Source of the DNA: Congeria kusceri
Lineage: Eukaryota > Mollusca > Bivalvia > Myida > Dreissenidae
Direction of reading: 5' to 3'
Assembly (NCBI GenBank): GCA_027627225.1
Contig: CM051029.1
Span: forward strand, 5,357,454-5,421,453
DNA length: 64,000 bases
This document shows, one piece after another, positions 12,851-24,990 of the stretch. A model generated the notes under the pieces. That model did not search any database, had not been told where the DNA came from, and saw nothing but the letters and a program-made list of their open reading frames with translations. Position 1 is the stretch's first letter. Each line of letters opens with the position of its first letter. The position numbers and the translations under genes are program-made.

Positions 12851-13480
12851 AAATATACATTTATACAATTGTAACCGTTAATAATTTTTAAAATATACAT
12901 TTATAACGCTGTGGAACATACTTGTATTTAAAATTGTAAACTGTTTATTTAAAGCTACTTTCATCAGCTGATGTGCATGACAACCATTCAAATGAACAGT
13001 TCTATGAAAGCATCTTTTTAAATTGTAATATATCAATATCGTAATAGATTACCTTTCAATTCTACCTTTCGCAACACCCACTTTGATCTGCAACCAGTAA
13101 CAACTGAAAGTAAGGTGAAAATATGAATATCATAAACTGATGAAGAGGTAACAAATTGCATACAATGCGTATCCGGTTATTAGTTGATATCCGAGTACTA
13201 CTAAAGTTTGAAATACAAAAATTAAAATCGATGACTTAAATTCAAAATTTCAAACACCAACCCTAATACAAGGTTGATCTTGATTCATAACAATAATATA
13301 TTCATTGCAAAAACGTTTTCACAATAAATGATTTGTTTACAAATCAATATCATTTTTCCCTGACCCTGAGGCTGAACTATTATTGTTTTAAATTTTAATG
13401 AAATGAGAAGAGATATTATTAAAATACATTTGCAAAATAAATAAATATACATTCAGTAACTTACCTATATTGTTTCATAG
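12850..13480. other. no recognisable gene
   Basis: AT-rich sequence with no open frame of note and no repeat structure that I can resolve. Confidence 0.35.
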
Positions 13481-13485
13481 AGAAA

Positions 13486-13816
13486 GAGACATTTCATAGG
13501 CAACTTTCGTGCTCCAAAAGAAGAGCGACAATGAATCAAATGAATGATATTGGAGACATTTCATAGGCAACTCGTGCTCCAAAAGAAGAGTGACAATGAA
13601 TCAAATGAATGATATTGAAGACATTTCATAGGCAACTCGTGCTCCAAAAGAAGAGTGACAATGAATCAAATGAATGATATTGGAGACATTTCATAGGCAA
13701 CTCGTGCTCCAAAAGAAGAGTGACAATGAATCAAATGAATGATATTGGAGACATTTCATAGGCAACTCGTGCTCCAAAAGAAGAGTGACAATGAATCAAA
13801 TGAATGATATTGAAGA
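13486..13816 (+). repeat. minisatellite, five copies of a 65-bp unit
   Basis: Units begin 'gagacatttcataggcaact' at 13486, 13553, 13618, 13683 and 13748. The first is 67 bp because of an extra 'tt'; the other periods are exactly 65 bp. Units 2-5 differ only at a g/a in 'ttggag' or 'ttgaag', and unit 1 also has 'gcgaca' for 'gtgaca'. The near-identity implies recent expansion. No frame stays open across the array. Confidence 0.95.
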
Positions 13817-14750
13817 ATCAGATGAATTCTTCATTTCAAAATTATATCAAAGGGCAACACATTTTTATTATTGTATTTATGACGTTAGCCTATAAACAAT
13901 TTCTTTTTTAATTTAACTAGTCTCAGAAAAAGTTTTAGTTATTATTATAGAAAGTAAGTTAGAGGTATTCAATGTTGGAAATATTATTTAAGATACTATA
14001 TTATATTAGATCTATACAGACTAATAAATATCACGATATCAAGCTTACTGGATGCCACTTTACCCCACCCACTAATTGTAGTGTTTTTTCAAAATGTATG
14101 GAGAAACGGTACTAAAGTTGATTTTAAATTATTGATTAAAGTCTGCAATTATTAAAATTGATAAACAAAATTAAGCTGCCCATTGTATAACTTTCATTTA
14201 TACAAATGTCTTTGGATAAGGTATTTTGTCCGCACTTTTTAATTATTACCCTCTATTGTTAAATGAAAACGTATTAAGATGTATTTTAAATGGTAGACAG
14301 TTCAAAAATCACATTATTTCTATGCTGTAAGACAAAAAAATCTTTGTTGATGCAAACATAATTAATTTAAAACATAAATTAATACAAAATGTTTATTTCA
14401 TTATTTTGGCGGCCATCATGGATGCCATCTTGGATTTTATGTAAATCCAACAATTTTGACCAAAACGAAAAATTTGGTTCCATATACTACCGACCTTAAC
14501 AAACATTTTTATATATGACAGTTACTGTTTACAGACGTAAACCGGTATAGTACTCTAAACAGCCCTACGTTTGCTACACTATACGTCCTTACTCGTTAAT
14601 AACTGGACTTGGCTATCGATGCGGATCAAATAGCAATTAATATGGGATTATGTGAAATACAAACGCATTTATATAGAAAACAACAGTTCTATTCGCAGTG
14701 AAATAACATAATAAATTACATATCATTACAAAGTTCACATACAATAACAT
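13816..14750. other. no recognisable gene
   Basis: AT-rich spacer. The palindromic-looking 'gcggccatcatggatgccatcttgg' at about 14409 stands out only because it is more GC-rich than its surroundings. Confidence 0.35.
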
Positions 14751-15550
14751 TCCAATATAAGCACAGCGAAACTCCAGTTGCGACAGCAGGAGATAATTCT
14801 TAATACCAACCCGAGGTTCTTTATTTATGGCAAGTGACCAATTGCCAAAAAATTGCACAGCACATGACAAAACCACATAACAAACACAAAACACACATGA
14901 ATAACACTGGGGTCACCGCCTTGGAACGGTCAATGCAAAGTATTGGGGGTTTAAACCGAATTACGTGCGCACGAACCTTACACTTTGCCCCAAAATATGT
15001 GTCAATAAAAATTAACATCATAGCTGCGCAGTTCGAATTAACCATCAATAAAAGAGAATACTATTCAATTTAATTACCATTTAATAACTCGATGGCTAGA
15101 TGCAAACCTGGGTAGCAGAATTGAAACTTTCTGAGGCACGATGAAAGGAAACAAAAACATGTATCAACTACATCTCGTCTTTTTATAAAAAAATAAACTT
15201 TAAAGACATAGCATCATATTTTCAAGTGAATAACTTGTGTAGTGTTGAAGTTATATGACTATTGAATATAAAATTTAGGAAAAAAAAAATCCAGAGACAT
15301 CATCAGCAGATAATCACTTATTAACATCCGTTAGTACTTTATTTGACGCAAGTGACCATTTGCCTATACAATACAGAACACTATATACAACACAACACAC
15401 AACATAAAAATGATTGAAACTGGAGTCACCGCCTTGGAATGGTTTAAATGCATTCCTCACCTCACACTAAGCCCGGAATTAATCACAAAACAGGCACTTG
15501 TAAATAAACTTCAAACTCATAGCATTGCAATTCACATTAAATAAACTTTA
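14750..15550 (+). repeat. tandem pair of a diverged repeat unit
   Basis: The block from 'ggttctttatttatggcaagtgacca' through 'gggtcaccgccttggaacggt' and 'accttacactttgcccca' (about 14815-15000) is repeated at about 15335-15480 as 'agtactttatttgacgcaagtgaccatttgcc', 'ggagtcaccgccttggaatgg' and 'acctcacactaagccc'. Separation is about 520 bp. The left edge carries 'aaactccag.tgc..cagcaggag' (14768), seen again at 22682 and 40162. The open frames on both strands here track the repeat and lack family motifs. Confidence 0.6.
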
Positions 15551-15554
15551 CCGG

Positions 15555-16135
15555 AAAATATATGTGAAAAAAAGGCATTACTTTGTCAAAATACAAAACA
15601 GAGTTATGGTGAATGTTGCACGCTATGTTGGAGTTGATAACAAAGGAGCATTACACGTTTCAAGTGAATAACTAATGCACTTTTTAAGAATTAAGACTCT
15701 TGAATATAAACTATAACCAGAATATTTATGTGAAAAAGAAGCATGACTATGGCCCAATACAAAACAGAGTTATGGCAATGTTGCATCTGATGCTGAAATG
15801 AATGGCAAAAAGTATAGTCTATGTTACAAGTGAATAACTTCTGTAGCTTTGAATTTAAAAAATGTTACAATACGTTAAATATTACCTTAGACCAGAACAT
15901 CCATGTGTTAAAGGGGCACTACTCAGTCAAAATGCAAACAAGTTATGGAGAACGTTGCATCTGATGATGGGGTTGATGACAAAGGTATATTCCAAGTTTA
16001 AAGTGAATATTTTATGTAGTTCTAAAGTGACAAGTGTTTTGAATATAAATGTTAACCAATTATCAGACGTGGACGCCGACGCCGGGGCGAGTAGGAAAGC
16101 TCACATTGTATTCGACTAGTCGAGCTCAAATAGAT
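15555..16135 (+). repeat. interspersed repeat with three ~170-bp units and the 'cgccgacgccgg' terminus
   Basis: 'caaaatacaaaacagagttatgg' and its variants recur at about 15585, 15753 and 15928. Each is followed by 'aatgttgca' and 'caagtgaataac'-like blocks. The right end, 'gacgtggacgccgacgccgg..cgagtagg..agctc..attcgactagtcgagctc', matches the terminus of the element ending at 12850. It is probably a different subfamily of the same class. Confidence 0.7.
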
Positions 16136-16139
16136 GTAT

Positions 16140-17940
16140 CATGTGAATTCAACGATAGTAATTATACAGAGTATTCAATCATAACAAATCGGAACTGAAA
16201 TGTTTTACTCATTACTTATACAGCAGCCAGTGGGCATATTTGTACCTCAGTCATTGTTTCAATCCATTTCACATCAATACAAACACAATACAAAATTGTA
16301 TATACTGTTCATGGTTTATACCGGCATATTTTTATTCCAAATTATAAACAGATGTTATGTCTAAAATATAATTATTTAAATTATAAGAAAATATACTCTT
16401 AGCATATATCACTAACAGTATTTATTATTAGATTGTTCATCAGGGTTCATACAGATACTGTCTTTTAAGGAAAGAATATATAATTTCAAGCACTTGTTTG
16501 AGTTTTCTATATTTACATTGATTGACTTAATTATTGCAAATAGCTAAACTGCTTAAATGAGTCTCTAGTTTTTCTTTGCTTAACACTTATTTTTGAAACT
16601 GTTTTCATTGAAACGAACATTTTAACAACCCATATTCAGTACTTAAGTGGGATACTGTCTTTAAAACACGCATTTGCAGTCATATTACCGGCAAATGACC
16701 GCCGCAACGCGGCGGGCGTTGATCGCTTATACGTATCAGTTTTTGGATTAACCTATGCAACCCTTGGTTTTCTGCCTGAGCCGTGACACCGGTTTTCGCG
16801 TCTTTCAGTTTTGATTTTGAATTGCAGTAAAATAAGGGACCGATACATGCCCATTTCTATGTGTATACATACGTAGGAAACAATAACATATTTTCACCTG
16901 ATTTGATCCGTATTATCCTCAATATTTCCCCAAAAATATGGTTTTATCACAATTTTCCCCATGTAAACAAACGACTGGTTCGCCAATAATAATAGCAAAT
17001 TCGCAAGTAATATCTCTCAAACACACGAAACCAAATCCACATACAGCATACTTTTCTTCCATCGCTCGCCAATTTTCATTCGTTCCGATATTGTGAGTCT
17101 GGTCTCTTTGGAAAAAAAATGTTCCTGCTACTCACCAAATTTAAAATAAAAATAAATGTTATATAAATGTTATGCTACGTCTAAGAAAGCTCATTACACT
17201 TGAATCTTGTCACCCGCAAGAAACACAGAATGCACTCCCGATTTCGACAAAAGCACATGTCCGTAACGGACCAGTAGGGTCTGAACGCTACAGTCGCAAA
17301 ACACTGTCAAACTTTCACAAAAATAGAAAATTCAATTAAACTGTTAATATAATCGTTTTTACTTATCCAATAATGAAGATGTAAACTGCTGAATAATTAT
17401 ATTTTTAATATATATAGTATCATTATTTATGTGTTTGTATTGTGTTTGTGGTTCTGTTGCTGCTGTTATTTTCTAAATATTTATGAACAACAAATGCAAT
17501 TTGTTTTTGTGATTGATATGTTTATTAAATAACATCAGCAACAGATCCACAAACTAAAAGCAAATAAATAAATAATGATTATTTATGTATTTATTTTAAA
17601 ACATGATTCTCGGAATATAAACGTATTGTAAACATAGGCAACTGGTATTATTATAAACAAAGTCATAGTATAAAAAATAGCTCAATAGTGATCACTGATG
17701 TCCTACAATCATATCAATTACCAATAATTCATTTAAACATGAATGGATTTTGAATGACATTTTAAGGGCCCAAAGGGGGCACTTTCGTAAAAAATCTGAA
17801 ATTAAAATATTAATAGCGGCACTTAATGACAGTTAACACAGAGTATATATAATGGAAAAAGTGTGTACGCAGTTGGGGAAAATATCAATTTATAATTAGG
17901 GTAGTGAGAGTTTGGGATAACCATAGTTTAAACACGTTTC
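16140..17940. other. no recognisable gene; one short GC-rich hairpin
   Basis: AT-rich. At 16699-16715 a perfect 7-bp stem, 'ccgccgc' and 'gcggcgg' around 'aac', sits in an island of higher GC (16690-16800). No exon or repeat terminus is clear around it. Confidence 0.4.
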
Positions 17941-17945
17941 ATTAC

Positions 17946-18060
17946 TAAGCAAAATAGCGCAGTAGGTTAAAGCGCTGTGCACTGTTATTTCTTCGTAAGG
18001 CTCCAACGTCGTGAGTTCGATACCCGCTTGGGGTTTTAATATGTTCAAACTTTGTTTTGA
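17946..18060 (+). repeat. tRNA-derived SINE head
   Basis: A pol III A box, 'tagcgcagtaggttaaagcgc', lies at 17955-17975 and a B box, 'gtgagttcgataccc', at 18011-18025. The 35-bp spacing between them fits an internal tRNA promoter. The intervening bases do not fold as a proper cloverleaf and no mature tRNA end is evident. I call it a SINE head rather than a tRNA gene. The 3' limit is uncertain; a T-rich tail follows. Confidence 0.7.
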
Positions 18061-18665
18061 TAATTTGTTTTTATCAAATGTCTCATTGGTTATTGTATTA
18101 TTTATTATTTATTGAATGCAAATGTCTTAGTATAGCTAATTCTACATCTTATATCATTTATACTGCAAAATGACGCCTATTTTTCGTTGACATGGTCCCG
18201 TTAAGCCCAGGCTTATTGTTGTCTTAACAATACTATTGTGGTTGATAAATATAATTGTTTTCATGATTACATCTGCTTTCTTTAAACCTTTATATCTGTG
18301 TCTTTCTACATAATTTTCTTTGCCAAAACACTGACACATGTGTGTGTGTGGCACAGATCTTGTGTATGGATAATGTAAATATTTGGCTAAAAACTACACT
18401 GGCTCAGAAGACAATAACTATGCATAAACTGTAAATTAATTATATTGCACACTAAAATATGCTAATCACAGTTAGATGTACTAGTTGCATTTTGTAAGAC
18501 CATGTCGAATACTTGTATGAATGGTCGGCTCATAAACATGTAGAAAAGGGATTATTTTTCGGTTGGTTACCATTATTTCAATATGCACTCCAAGTCTATA
18601 TGTAGATCTTATATGTATGCTTATTAATAAGAGGTGAAACACATTAACAGCTGTCCGGCTAGCGC
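18060..18665. other. no recognisable gene
   Basis: AT-rich, no exon signature. At about 18660 'ggctagcgcagtgcttgacaccctcgc' resembles another SINE A-box region and marks the outer edge of the large inverted repeat. Confidence 0.35.
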
Positions 18666-20076
18666 AGTGCTTGACACCCTCGCATCTCATATGGCGGTGA
18701 ATAACGGTAAAATTTACAAACATTTACAATTCCACGCAACAAATGTTGTGTTTTGATTATTTTGCCCGTAAACTAGGTAGCACTATATTCATATTATTCA
18801 ACATTATAGTGTATTAAAAAAAGTTTTTCATCAATTCATTTCGTTTCGCAACACACTTAACCACTTTTGATCCCAAAATAAGCAGGTTGAAGCACGTTTT
18901 TATATTCTCCTAATGAAACACGCATATTTAAGCATTCTCAAACACTTCTGAACACGTTTGAAGAAGCAGCTTGAAATGCGGGCACTTTCAAGGATCTGTA
19001 TGAAGCCTGCTCCCACTAAAATGTGTAAATCCGCAGTTTTGGTTTCTCCACCATGACCAGTAACGTGTATTCTTTATGTGTCTTGCACTGGGAACTATCT
19101 GATCATTCACAGATCCACTAGCTTGCTTATGGCGCTTAAAAACAACCATAGTTTAGAGAGGTTTTGTGTACAACAATGACGGAATAACAAAAAATCAACT
19201 TCATTGTATGAGCTATGCAATTTTGCAAGTGATCTGTAAATTTATTATATGTCTTAAAAAACAAAACATAATATTAAAACAACAAAATAAAACAAAAAGC
19301 AAACTGATTAATCAAAATAAGCTTACAAAGACTTAGCTGATAAGGCATGTTATTATCTAAATCACGTGTAACGTTTCATCAAGATTGCATACATTATACA
19401 AAAATATCCGTTATCGTTAGGGCTAGTGAAACGCAATATCTTTTCCACAATAAGTTATAACGTTCGTTAGAAACTAATATAACAAACGAAATGCTGCCTT
19501 GCCCTTTGAACTTTTCTACTTTAGCTGCAACAGGTGTTTCTTTTCTACAGTTCAAAAGGACACCTCATAATTTTGCTTTTATACATCTCAAGAAGCTTAG
19601 ATATGAAATCCTGGAATATGCAATATATTTAATTAATTAATTGATTGTTCTTGTTTTTATATGATATATATTTTATTGCTAGATATTCATATTAAAATAT
19701 AAACTAATTAAATATAAACATTAAAATATATATATGAGCCGTTCCACGACAAACCTGCATTAATGACCAAAAAAGCATTTCTAATATGTATATATGTTAT
19801 TATTGTACAATTGAATTTAATGGCGTGTAAAATACTGTTATGCCTTTTCGTTTTACGTAGCTATGTACATGCATTCAAAAAAATGACATTGACGTCGTTT
19901 CATTTTCGATCGGATTATATGACTTTTATGACGTTGCCATTATGCAAACGTGACAGTCACAATACTATTAAAATGTCAAATTAAACTTAATGTGAAGAAC
20001 ATAATACACGTGAAACGTGTAATAAAAAATCAATATGTGATATGTACGGTCATGGGATATGTTACATGTTAAATGT

Positions 20077-20222
20077 CATTATGTGGGCGGTGGTTATGGG
20101 GATCTCGCTATGAGACTGTTTCAGGACATATAACTCTTCCTCTGGCTCACCAACAGCTTTCTTAAAAACAACCATTCCCGGCGTCGATGATTCGAGCCTG
20201 AAATACTGGTATTTCCTGAAAC
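20077..20222 (-). CDS. unidentified terminal exon, left-arm copy
   Basis: Minus strand: a 'tgtttcag' acceptor at about 20222, then an open exon reading 'KYQYFRLESSTPGMVVFKKA', then 'VGEPEEELYVLKQSHSEIP' and 'TTAHIMTFNM', then a stop. The right-arm copy at 25651-25806 keeps the same frame and stop with several amino-acid changes, which argues that it was coding when duplicated. I do not recognise the family. It follows the exon at 20510-20645 on the same strand. Confidence 0.5.
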
Positions 20223-20509
20223 ATATTAAGTAAATACCAACGGTTAATACATGTCAGCTGTTGTTCTGGTATACAATCAAATGCATTTACAACTAATTAT
20301 GTGTAAACAAGTTCTGATAATTAAACCTATAAAGTAAACATGTTTATTTTGAACGGGCTTAAAGATAATTTTAGACACTGGATAACTTTGATTTCACAAA
20401 GATACTTATATGTCAGGTATGTGTGCGTGCGTGCGCGATTTGTCCAGTGATTTTGTACATAATGGTGAAGCGTGTAACCAACCTTATCCCGGGTATTGCC
20501 TTAATATCT

Positions 20510-20645
20510 TAAACATTGTTAACAGGAAACTCATCCAGTCCCGGGAGCGCCATGTCGGATAACGGACAGCCTCGTTTACAGTCGATGACTTGTTGACTAT
20601 ATCCTGAAGCTGATGCACACTGTCACAGTCCGATCGTCTGAAACG
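20510..20645 (-). CDS. unidentified internal exon, left-arm copy
   Basis: Minus strand: 'cgtttcag' acceptor, then 'RSDCDSVHQLQDIVNKSSTV', 'NEAVRYPTWRSRDWMSFLL' and 'TMFK', with the donor region at 'tttaagatatt'. Here the donor GT is lost; the right-arm copy has 'aag' then 'gtattaag'. Both arms keep the frame open. It may form one transcript with the exon at 20077-20222. Family unknown. Confidence 0.5.
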
Positions 20646-20861
20646 CGCCGTTAAACAAATAGGTAGATCTTAGATAATTTACCACGTCTTATAGCAGCTT
20701 AAATGGACATGTACTCATTAGTGGTAAGCTGTTCATTTCAAAACATACAAATGACTTCAGAAATTATGCTTTATCTAGTAGTCATAGTATGCTTATGTTT
20801 AATTAGATATTTAAAAAAAATTAGTGTCTTGTATAAATAATTACATATATTTATAATAACT

Positions 20862-20985
20862 TATTATTATTATTATTATTAGTAGTAGTAGTAGTAGTAG
20901 TAACAGTAGTAGTAGTAGTAGTAGTAGTAGCAGTAGTAGTAGTAGCAGTAGTAGTAGCAGTAGTAGTAGTAGAATTAGTAGTAGT
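20862..20985 (+). repeat. (TTA)n/(TAG)n microsatellite
   Basis: About 120 bp of 'tta' then 'gtagtagtag' triplets, with interruptions 'aacag' and 'agcag'. The inverted counterpart lies at 24889-24990 as (CTA)n, confirming that the tract predates the arm duplication. The poly-Thr/Asn open frame across it is only the triplet repeat. Confidence 0.95.
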
Positions 20986-21599
20986 AGCATTTGTTGTTGT
21001 AGTACGGATTAACTCGAATTGACTAGTTATTGTACGTAAACAGTGTCGCGTGAATATTGTAAACATACTTTATTGTTATAGATTTCCTTTTCATTCTTGT
21101 TTGTTCGAGAAGATTTAAGAACAGTTATATTGCTACAGAGGACACTCAGAATGGAATCATTTCCCGAAATGGTGCGAGTAAAGTATGTATTTGATATTGC
21201 TTAGATTTTTTAATTGAAATATCCGAACTATATTTCCGTATATTACTCTAGGATGGTATACTAACCCACTGGTTTCGACGTAGGTTTCAGAATCAGAGCT
21301 CGTTTTAATTTGCATTTATTTTATCTGTACTAAATTTCTTTAACCTGTATTACCAATTATTACCACTCGCATGGCAGTTAACAAATATTTAAGAAAATAA
21401 TTCCCGTGTTTCCAGTATCTTGACTCCTGAACTTTACATTTTGACTTCTTGGAATCTCATGCGTTAGTTTTTTTAAATCTACTAAACAACCAGACACATT
21501 ACTCAAATAGTGTATATCTTACTGTATTATGCATGTGCCTTTTTAAATACGATAAGCAACTGTTTTACATTGATCATTATTATATTATTGCTCAAATAC

Positions 21600-23291
21600 A
21601 GGAATCAGACAGAACATCCACTTCGTCTGACAGTCTACGGAGAAAAAGCACAGCATCCACTTCTTCTGACAGTCCACTCAGAAAAACAATAGGTGGTGTT
21701 CAGAAAAGAGGAGGGAGGGGGCAAGGCGGGGCAAAAGGACACGGAAGATCCAAATGACAAGGAAGGGCAAGAGGTCAAAGAAGAGGTAGAGGACGAGGTG
21801 CAACTCAGGTGGCAACTCCGGTACAGCAGAACAGCGGAAGGAAATCGTCAAGGTTTGAATGCTTCACTTCTTTTGTAATAAAGGTATTGTTAACACAGTA
21901 ACTAGTTAATCAGACAACTTGGTTTGGTATTCTTACATTATTATCCTTCATATTTTAATAAAACTGACTTAATATGCCTATTACATTCTGTTATTTTGAT
22001 ATACTTTTTTCTTATGATTTATTGTATTTATTTTTTAATTAAAACATTCTGTATTTAATTTCAAGCAGTGAATGCAGTATAATAGTCATTGTGTGAGTTG
22101 TGCGAAAATATGTGAATTATATGCAGATTAAATATTATTATCGATACTACAATATTCAGTATACTTTACACATGTTTTTATTCAATGATATATAATTTTT
22201 ATATTGAATTAACCGTACTATATGACCTATTGACCTGACTCTTTATGTGTATGAATATAATAAAACAATGTTCTGATAAATATATAGTTTCCATACTGGA
22301 ATTCATCTTACTCGCTGTAGGAGAATTCCACCGAAATTACAGTTATGTGCTATTTCTGTTTGCAGGAATACATTCAACAGCTTTCAGAGGCTAAGGTCAA
22401 AGAGCTGCTCTGCGCCGTTGTCGATAAGCAGCCTGGGGTGATGTTTGACATCGTATACAAGATCCAAGCTGCTGGCCTGCCTCAAGGCTACCACCCGTAA
22501 CATTGAAGTACACCAGCCCCCGTCTGGTGTGTATGTGGCAGATGCTGAGAGATACCAACACTTCAAGAGAGAGTGTGCTGCAAACAAGCTCCTGAAAACT
22601 ATATTTCCAATTTGCCACTAAGTGTGATCAAATAAAATGTCATCAGCATGACTATTTGTTTTATAAAATTATCAACAATGTAAAACTCCAGCTGCATCAG
22701 CAGGAGAGAACTCTTATTAGCAGCACACGGTCCTTAAAACATAACATAACACCATGATAACATAAAATAATATTTAAACATTACATTAAATGTTAATTGT
22801 TTTAAATCCACTCAGTTTCATAACCCACTAAGGGTTTATGTGTAGTCATAATTAATTAACAAAAACGTAAGGGTGAGACTCAGAAATTCGAGAGACAATA
22901 GAATTACAAAGATAACTTTAATCGTGTACCGGTGTATGTATACTGTATATTGGGTGAACCATATAATTTATAACTCTTTGTTTTTCTCATTTTAGAAATT
23001 CACAAGTTGTAAATGATATATTTATACATTTCAGCACATAAACCAGTATGTTCTTGATGAGGGCGTGCTGCAGATTGCCAAGACGTACAGGAGAGAGGCG
23101 CTGGTCTTCCCAGACGAAGTAGATGCAGCCAAAGCCAACAGACATGCTGCATACAGAAAGCTCATAATGTGGCTGCATGGGGGACTAGGGTCGGTGTACG
23201 CCGAGCTGTCCCCAGTTGCTGTGTATGGAGAATCCGGGATAAATTCCCAGACCCGTTTGGAAATACACTGGCTTTAATGCTGGAAGCATTG
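21600..23291 (+). pseudogene. P2X7-C-terminal-domain-like gene remnant, three exons
   Basis: Exon 1 (about 21600-21850) encodes a Ser-rich then Arg/Gly-rich segment ('RGGRGQGGAKGHGRS', stop, 'GRARGQRRGRGRG'). Exon 2 (from 22367 after 'tgtttgcag') starts 'EYIQQLSEAKVKELL' and, in another frame, carries 'PVWCVCGRC', an in-frame TGA at 22546-22548, then 'EIPTLQERVCCKQ'. This is the zinc-binding Cys cluster of the family. Exon 3 (from 23036 after 'atttcag') reads '[18 protein letters not shown]', then, one frame over, '[19 protein letters not shown]', then 'KYTGF', with donor 'attg' then 'gtaag' at 23291. Such domains, related to the vertebrate P2X7 cytoplasmic tail, are abundant in molluscs. Stops and three frame changes say pseudogene. 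Confidence 0.8.
22682..22730 (+). repeat. short interspersed motif 'aaactccagctgcatcagcagg'-type
   Basis: The 35-bp core beginning 'aaactccagctgcatcagca' and ending 'ggagagaactctt' is repeated almost exactly at 40162, inside an intron of the Ig gene, and more loosely at 14768. Three copies in 64 kb, each near the edge of an AT-rich segment, suggest the conserved head of an interspersed element. Full length is not defined. Confidence 0.7.
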
Positions 23292-24029
23292 GTAAGATTG
23301 CATATCCTAAAATATCAAAAACTCTTGTCTTGCATGTTCACTTAATTATGGTCCTTTTTATAGTAATATTTGGTTTAGGTCCACTTTTAAAACTGTTTGA
23401 CTTACAGCTACTAAACTTGTTATTCATATTAGCAACTTTGCCATGCCTTTTGAATTAATTTTGGCCCTTTTTTATGTATTGTTCTTTAATTTGGTATAAC
23501 AAAGTGTTACAGTGTATAAAGTGCATAAAGCTACGTGTTGTAGTAATAATCCCGTTATTTATTACAAAAAATATAACAAGCATGTAATATGTTCTACTTG
23601 TGTTTTAAATTGTATCAAACATCAATATTTTATTGTCAAACATGTCTTGACATATTTGTATTGTCTTGTTGCTAACACAAAGTAGCTAATATGAATAACA
23701 AGTTTAGTAGCTGTAAGTCAAACAGTTTTAAAAGTGGACCTAATTGAATCTGCATATAATTCACATATTTTCGCACAACTCACACAATGACTATTATACT
23801 GCATTCACTGCTTGAAATCAAATACAGAACGTTTTAGTTAAAAAATAAATACAATAAATCATAAGAAAAAAAGCATATCAAAACAACAAAATGTAGTAGG
23901 CATATTAAGTCAGTTTTATTAAAATATGAAGGATAATAATGTAAGAATACCAAAATAAGATTCCAATTAATTTTGTCTGATTAACTAGTTACTGTGTTAA
24001 CAATACCTTTATTACAAAAGAAGTGACGC

Positions 24030-24300
24030 ATTCAAACCTTCACGATTTCCTTCCGCTGTTCTGCTGTACCGGAGTTGCCACCTGAGTTGCACCTCGTCCT
24101 CTACCTCTTCTTTGACCTCTTGCCCTTCCTTGTCATATGGATCTTCCGTGTCCTTTTGCCCCGCCTCGCCCCCTCCCTCCTCTTTTCTGAACACCACCTC
24201 TTGTTTTTCTGAGTGGACTGTCAGAAGAAGTGGATGCTGTGCTTTTCTCCGTAGACTGTCAGACGAAGTGGATGTTCTGTCAGATTCCTGTATTTGAGCA
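24030..24300 (-). pseudogene. right-arm copy of P2X7-like exon 1
   Basis: Inverted copy of 21600-21850 on the minus strand: 'ESDRTSTSSDSLRRK', then an Arg/Gly-rich and Glu-rich stretch in alternative frames. Relative to the left arm it has small indels that change which frame stays open, plus substitutions. Exons 2 and 3 are not present downstream in this arm, so it cannot encode the zinc-binding domain. Confidence 0.75.
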
Positions 24301-24888
24301 ATAATATAATAATGATCAATGTTAAACAGTTGCTTATCGTATTTAAAAATGCACATGCATAATACAGTAAGATATACACTATTTGAGTAATGTGTCTGGT
24401 TGTTTAGTAGATTTAAAAAAACTAATGCATGAGATTCCAAGAAGTCAAAGTGTTAAGTTCAGAAGTCAAGATACTGGAAACACGGAAATTATTTTCTTAA
24501 ATATTTGTTAACTGCTATGCGAGTGGTAATAATTGGTAATACAGGTTTAAAAAATTTAGTACAAATAAAATAAATGAAAATTAAAAGGAGCTCTCTATCT
24601 AAAGACTACGTCGAAACCAGTGGGTTAGTATACCATCCTAGAGTAATATCCGAAAATATAGTTCGGATATTTCAATTAAAAAATCTCAGCAATATCAAAT
24701 ACATACTTTACTCGTACCATTTCAGTAAATGATTCAATTCTGAGTGTCCTCTGTAGCATTATAACTGTTCTTAAATCTTTTCGAACAAACAAGAAAGAAA
24801 ACGAAATCTATAACAATAAAGTATGTTTACAATATTCACGCGACACTGTTAACGTACAATAACGAGTCAATCCATGATAATCCGTACT

Positions 24889-24990
24889 ACAACTACTACT
24901 ACTACTACTATTTCTACTACTACTACTACTACCACTACTGCTACTACTACTGCTACAGCTACTACTACTACTACTACTAATAATAATAAA
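24889..24990 (+). repeat. (CTA)n microsatellite, inverted partner of 20862-20985
   Basis: 'actactactacta' triplets with interruptions 'tttcta', 'ccacta' and 'ctgcta'. It lies at the mirrored position in the right arm and has a different length and different interruptions from its partner, as expected of independently mutating microsatellites. Confidence 0.95.

Larger units (their letters stand above)
18668..22127 (+). repeat. large inverted repeat, left arm
   Basis: It matches the reverse complement of 23742-27233. Outer edge: 'catatggcggtgaataacggtaaaatttaca' here pairs with 'tgtaaattttaccgttattgaccgccatatg' at 27183. Inner edge: '..cgaaaatatgtgaattatatgcagatt' at 22126 pairs with 'atctgcatataattcacatattttcg' near 23750. 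The match runs almost continuously, including the (TAG)n tract, several exons and AT-rich introns. Substitutions and small indels are scattered through it, so the arms have diverged and are not a collapsed assembly palindrome. Confidence 0.95.

Noticed and set aside
13486..13816. CRISPR-like array
   Set aside because: Units are head-to-tail 65-bp copies with no unique spacers, in a eukaryotic context.
17946..18060. Possible tRNA gene
   Set aside because: A and B boxes are present but no acceptor stem or cloverleaf closes. Better explained as a SINE head.
20851..21066. Thr/Asn-rich open frame
   Set aside because: (TAG)n triplet tract; the mirrored right-arm tract has different length and frame.
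22546..22548. TGA as selenocysteine in the P2X7-like zinc motif
   Set aside because: Neighbouring frameshifts show a pseudogene, the family has Arg/Gln here, and I see no SECIS-like hairpin downstream.
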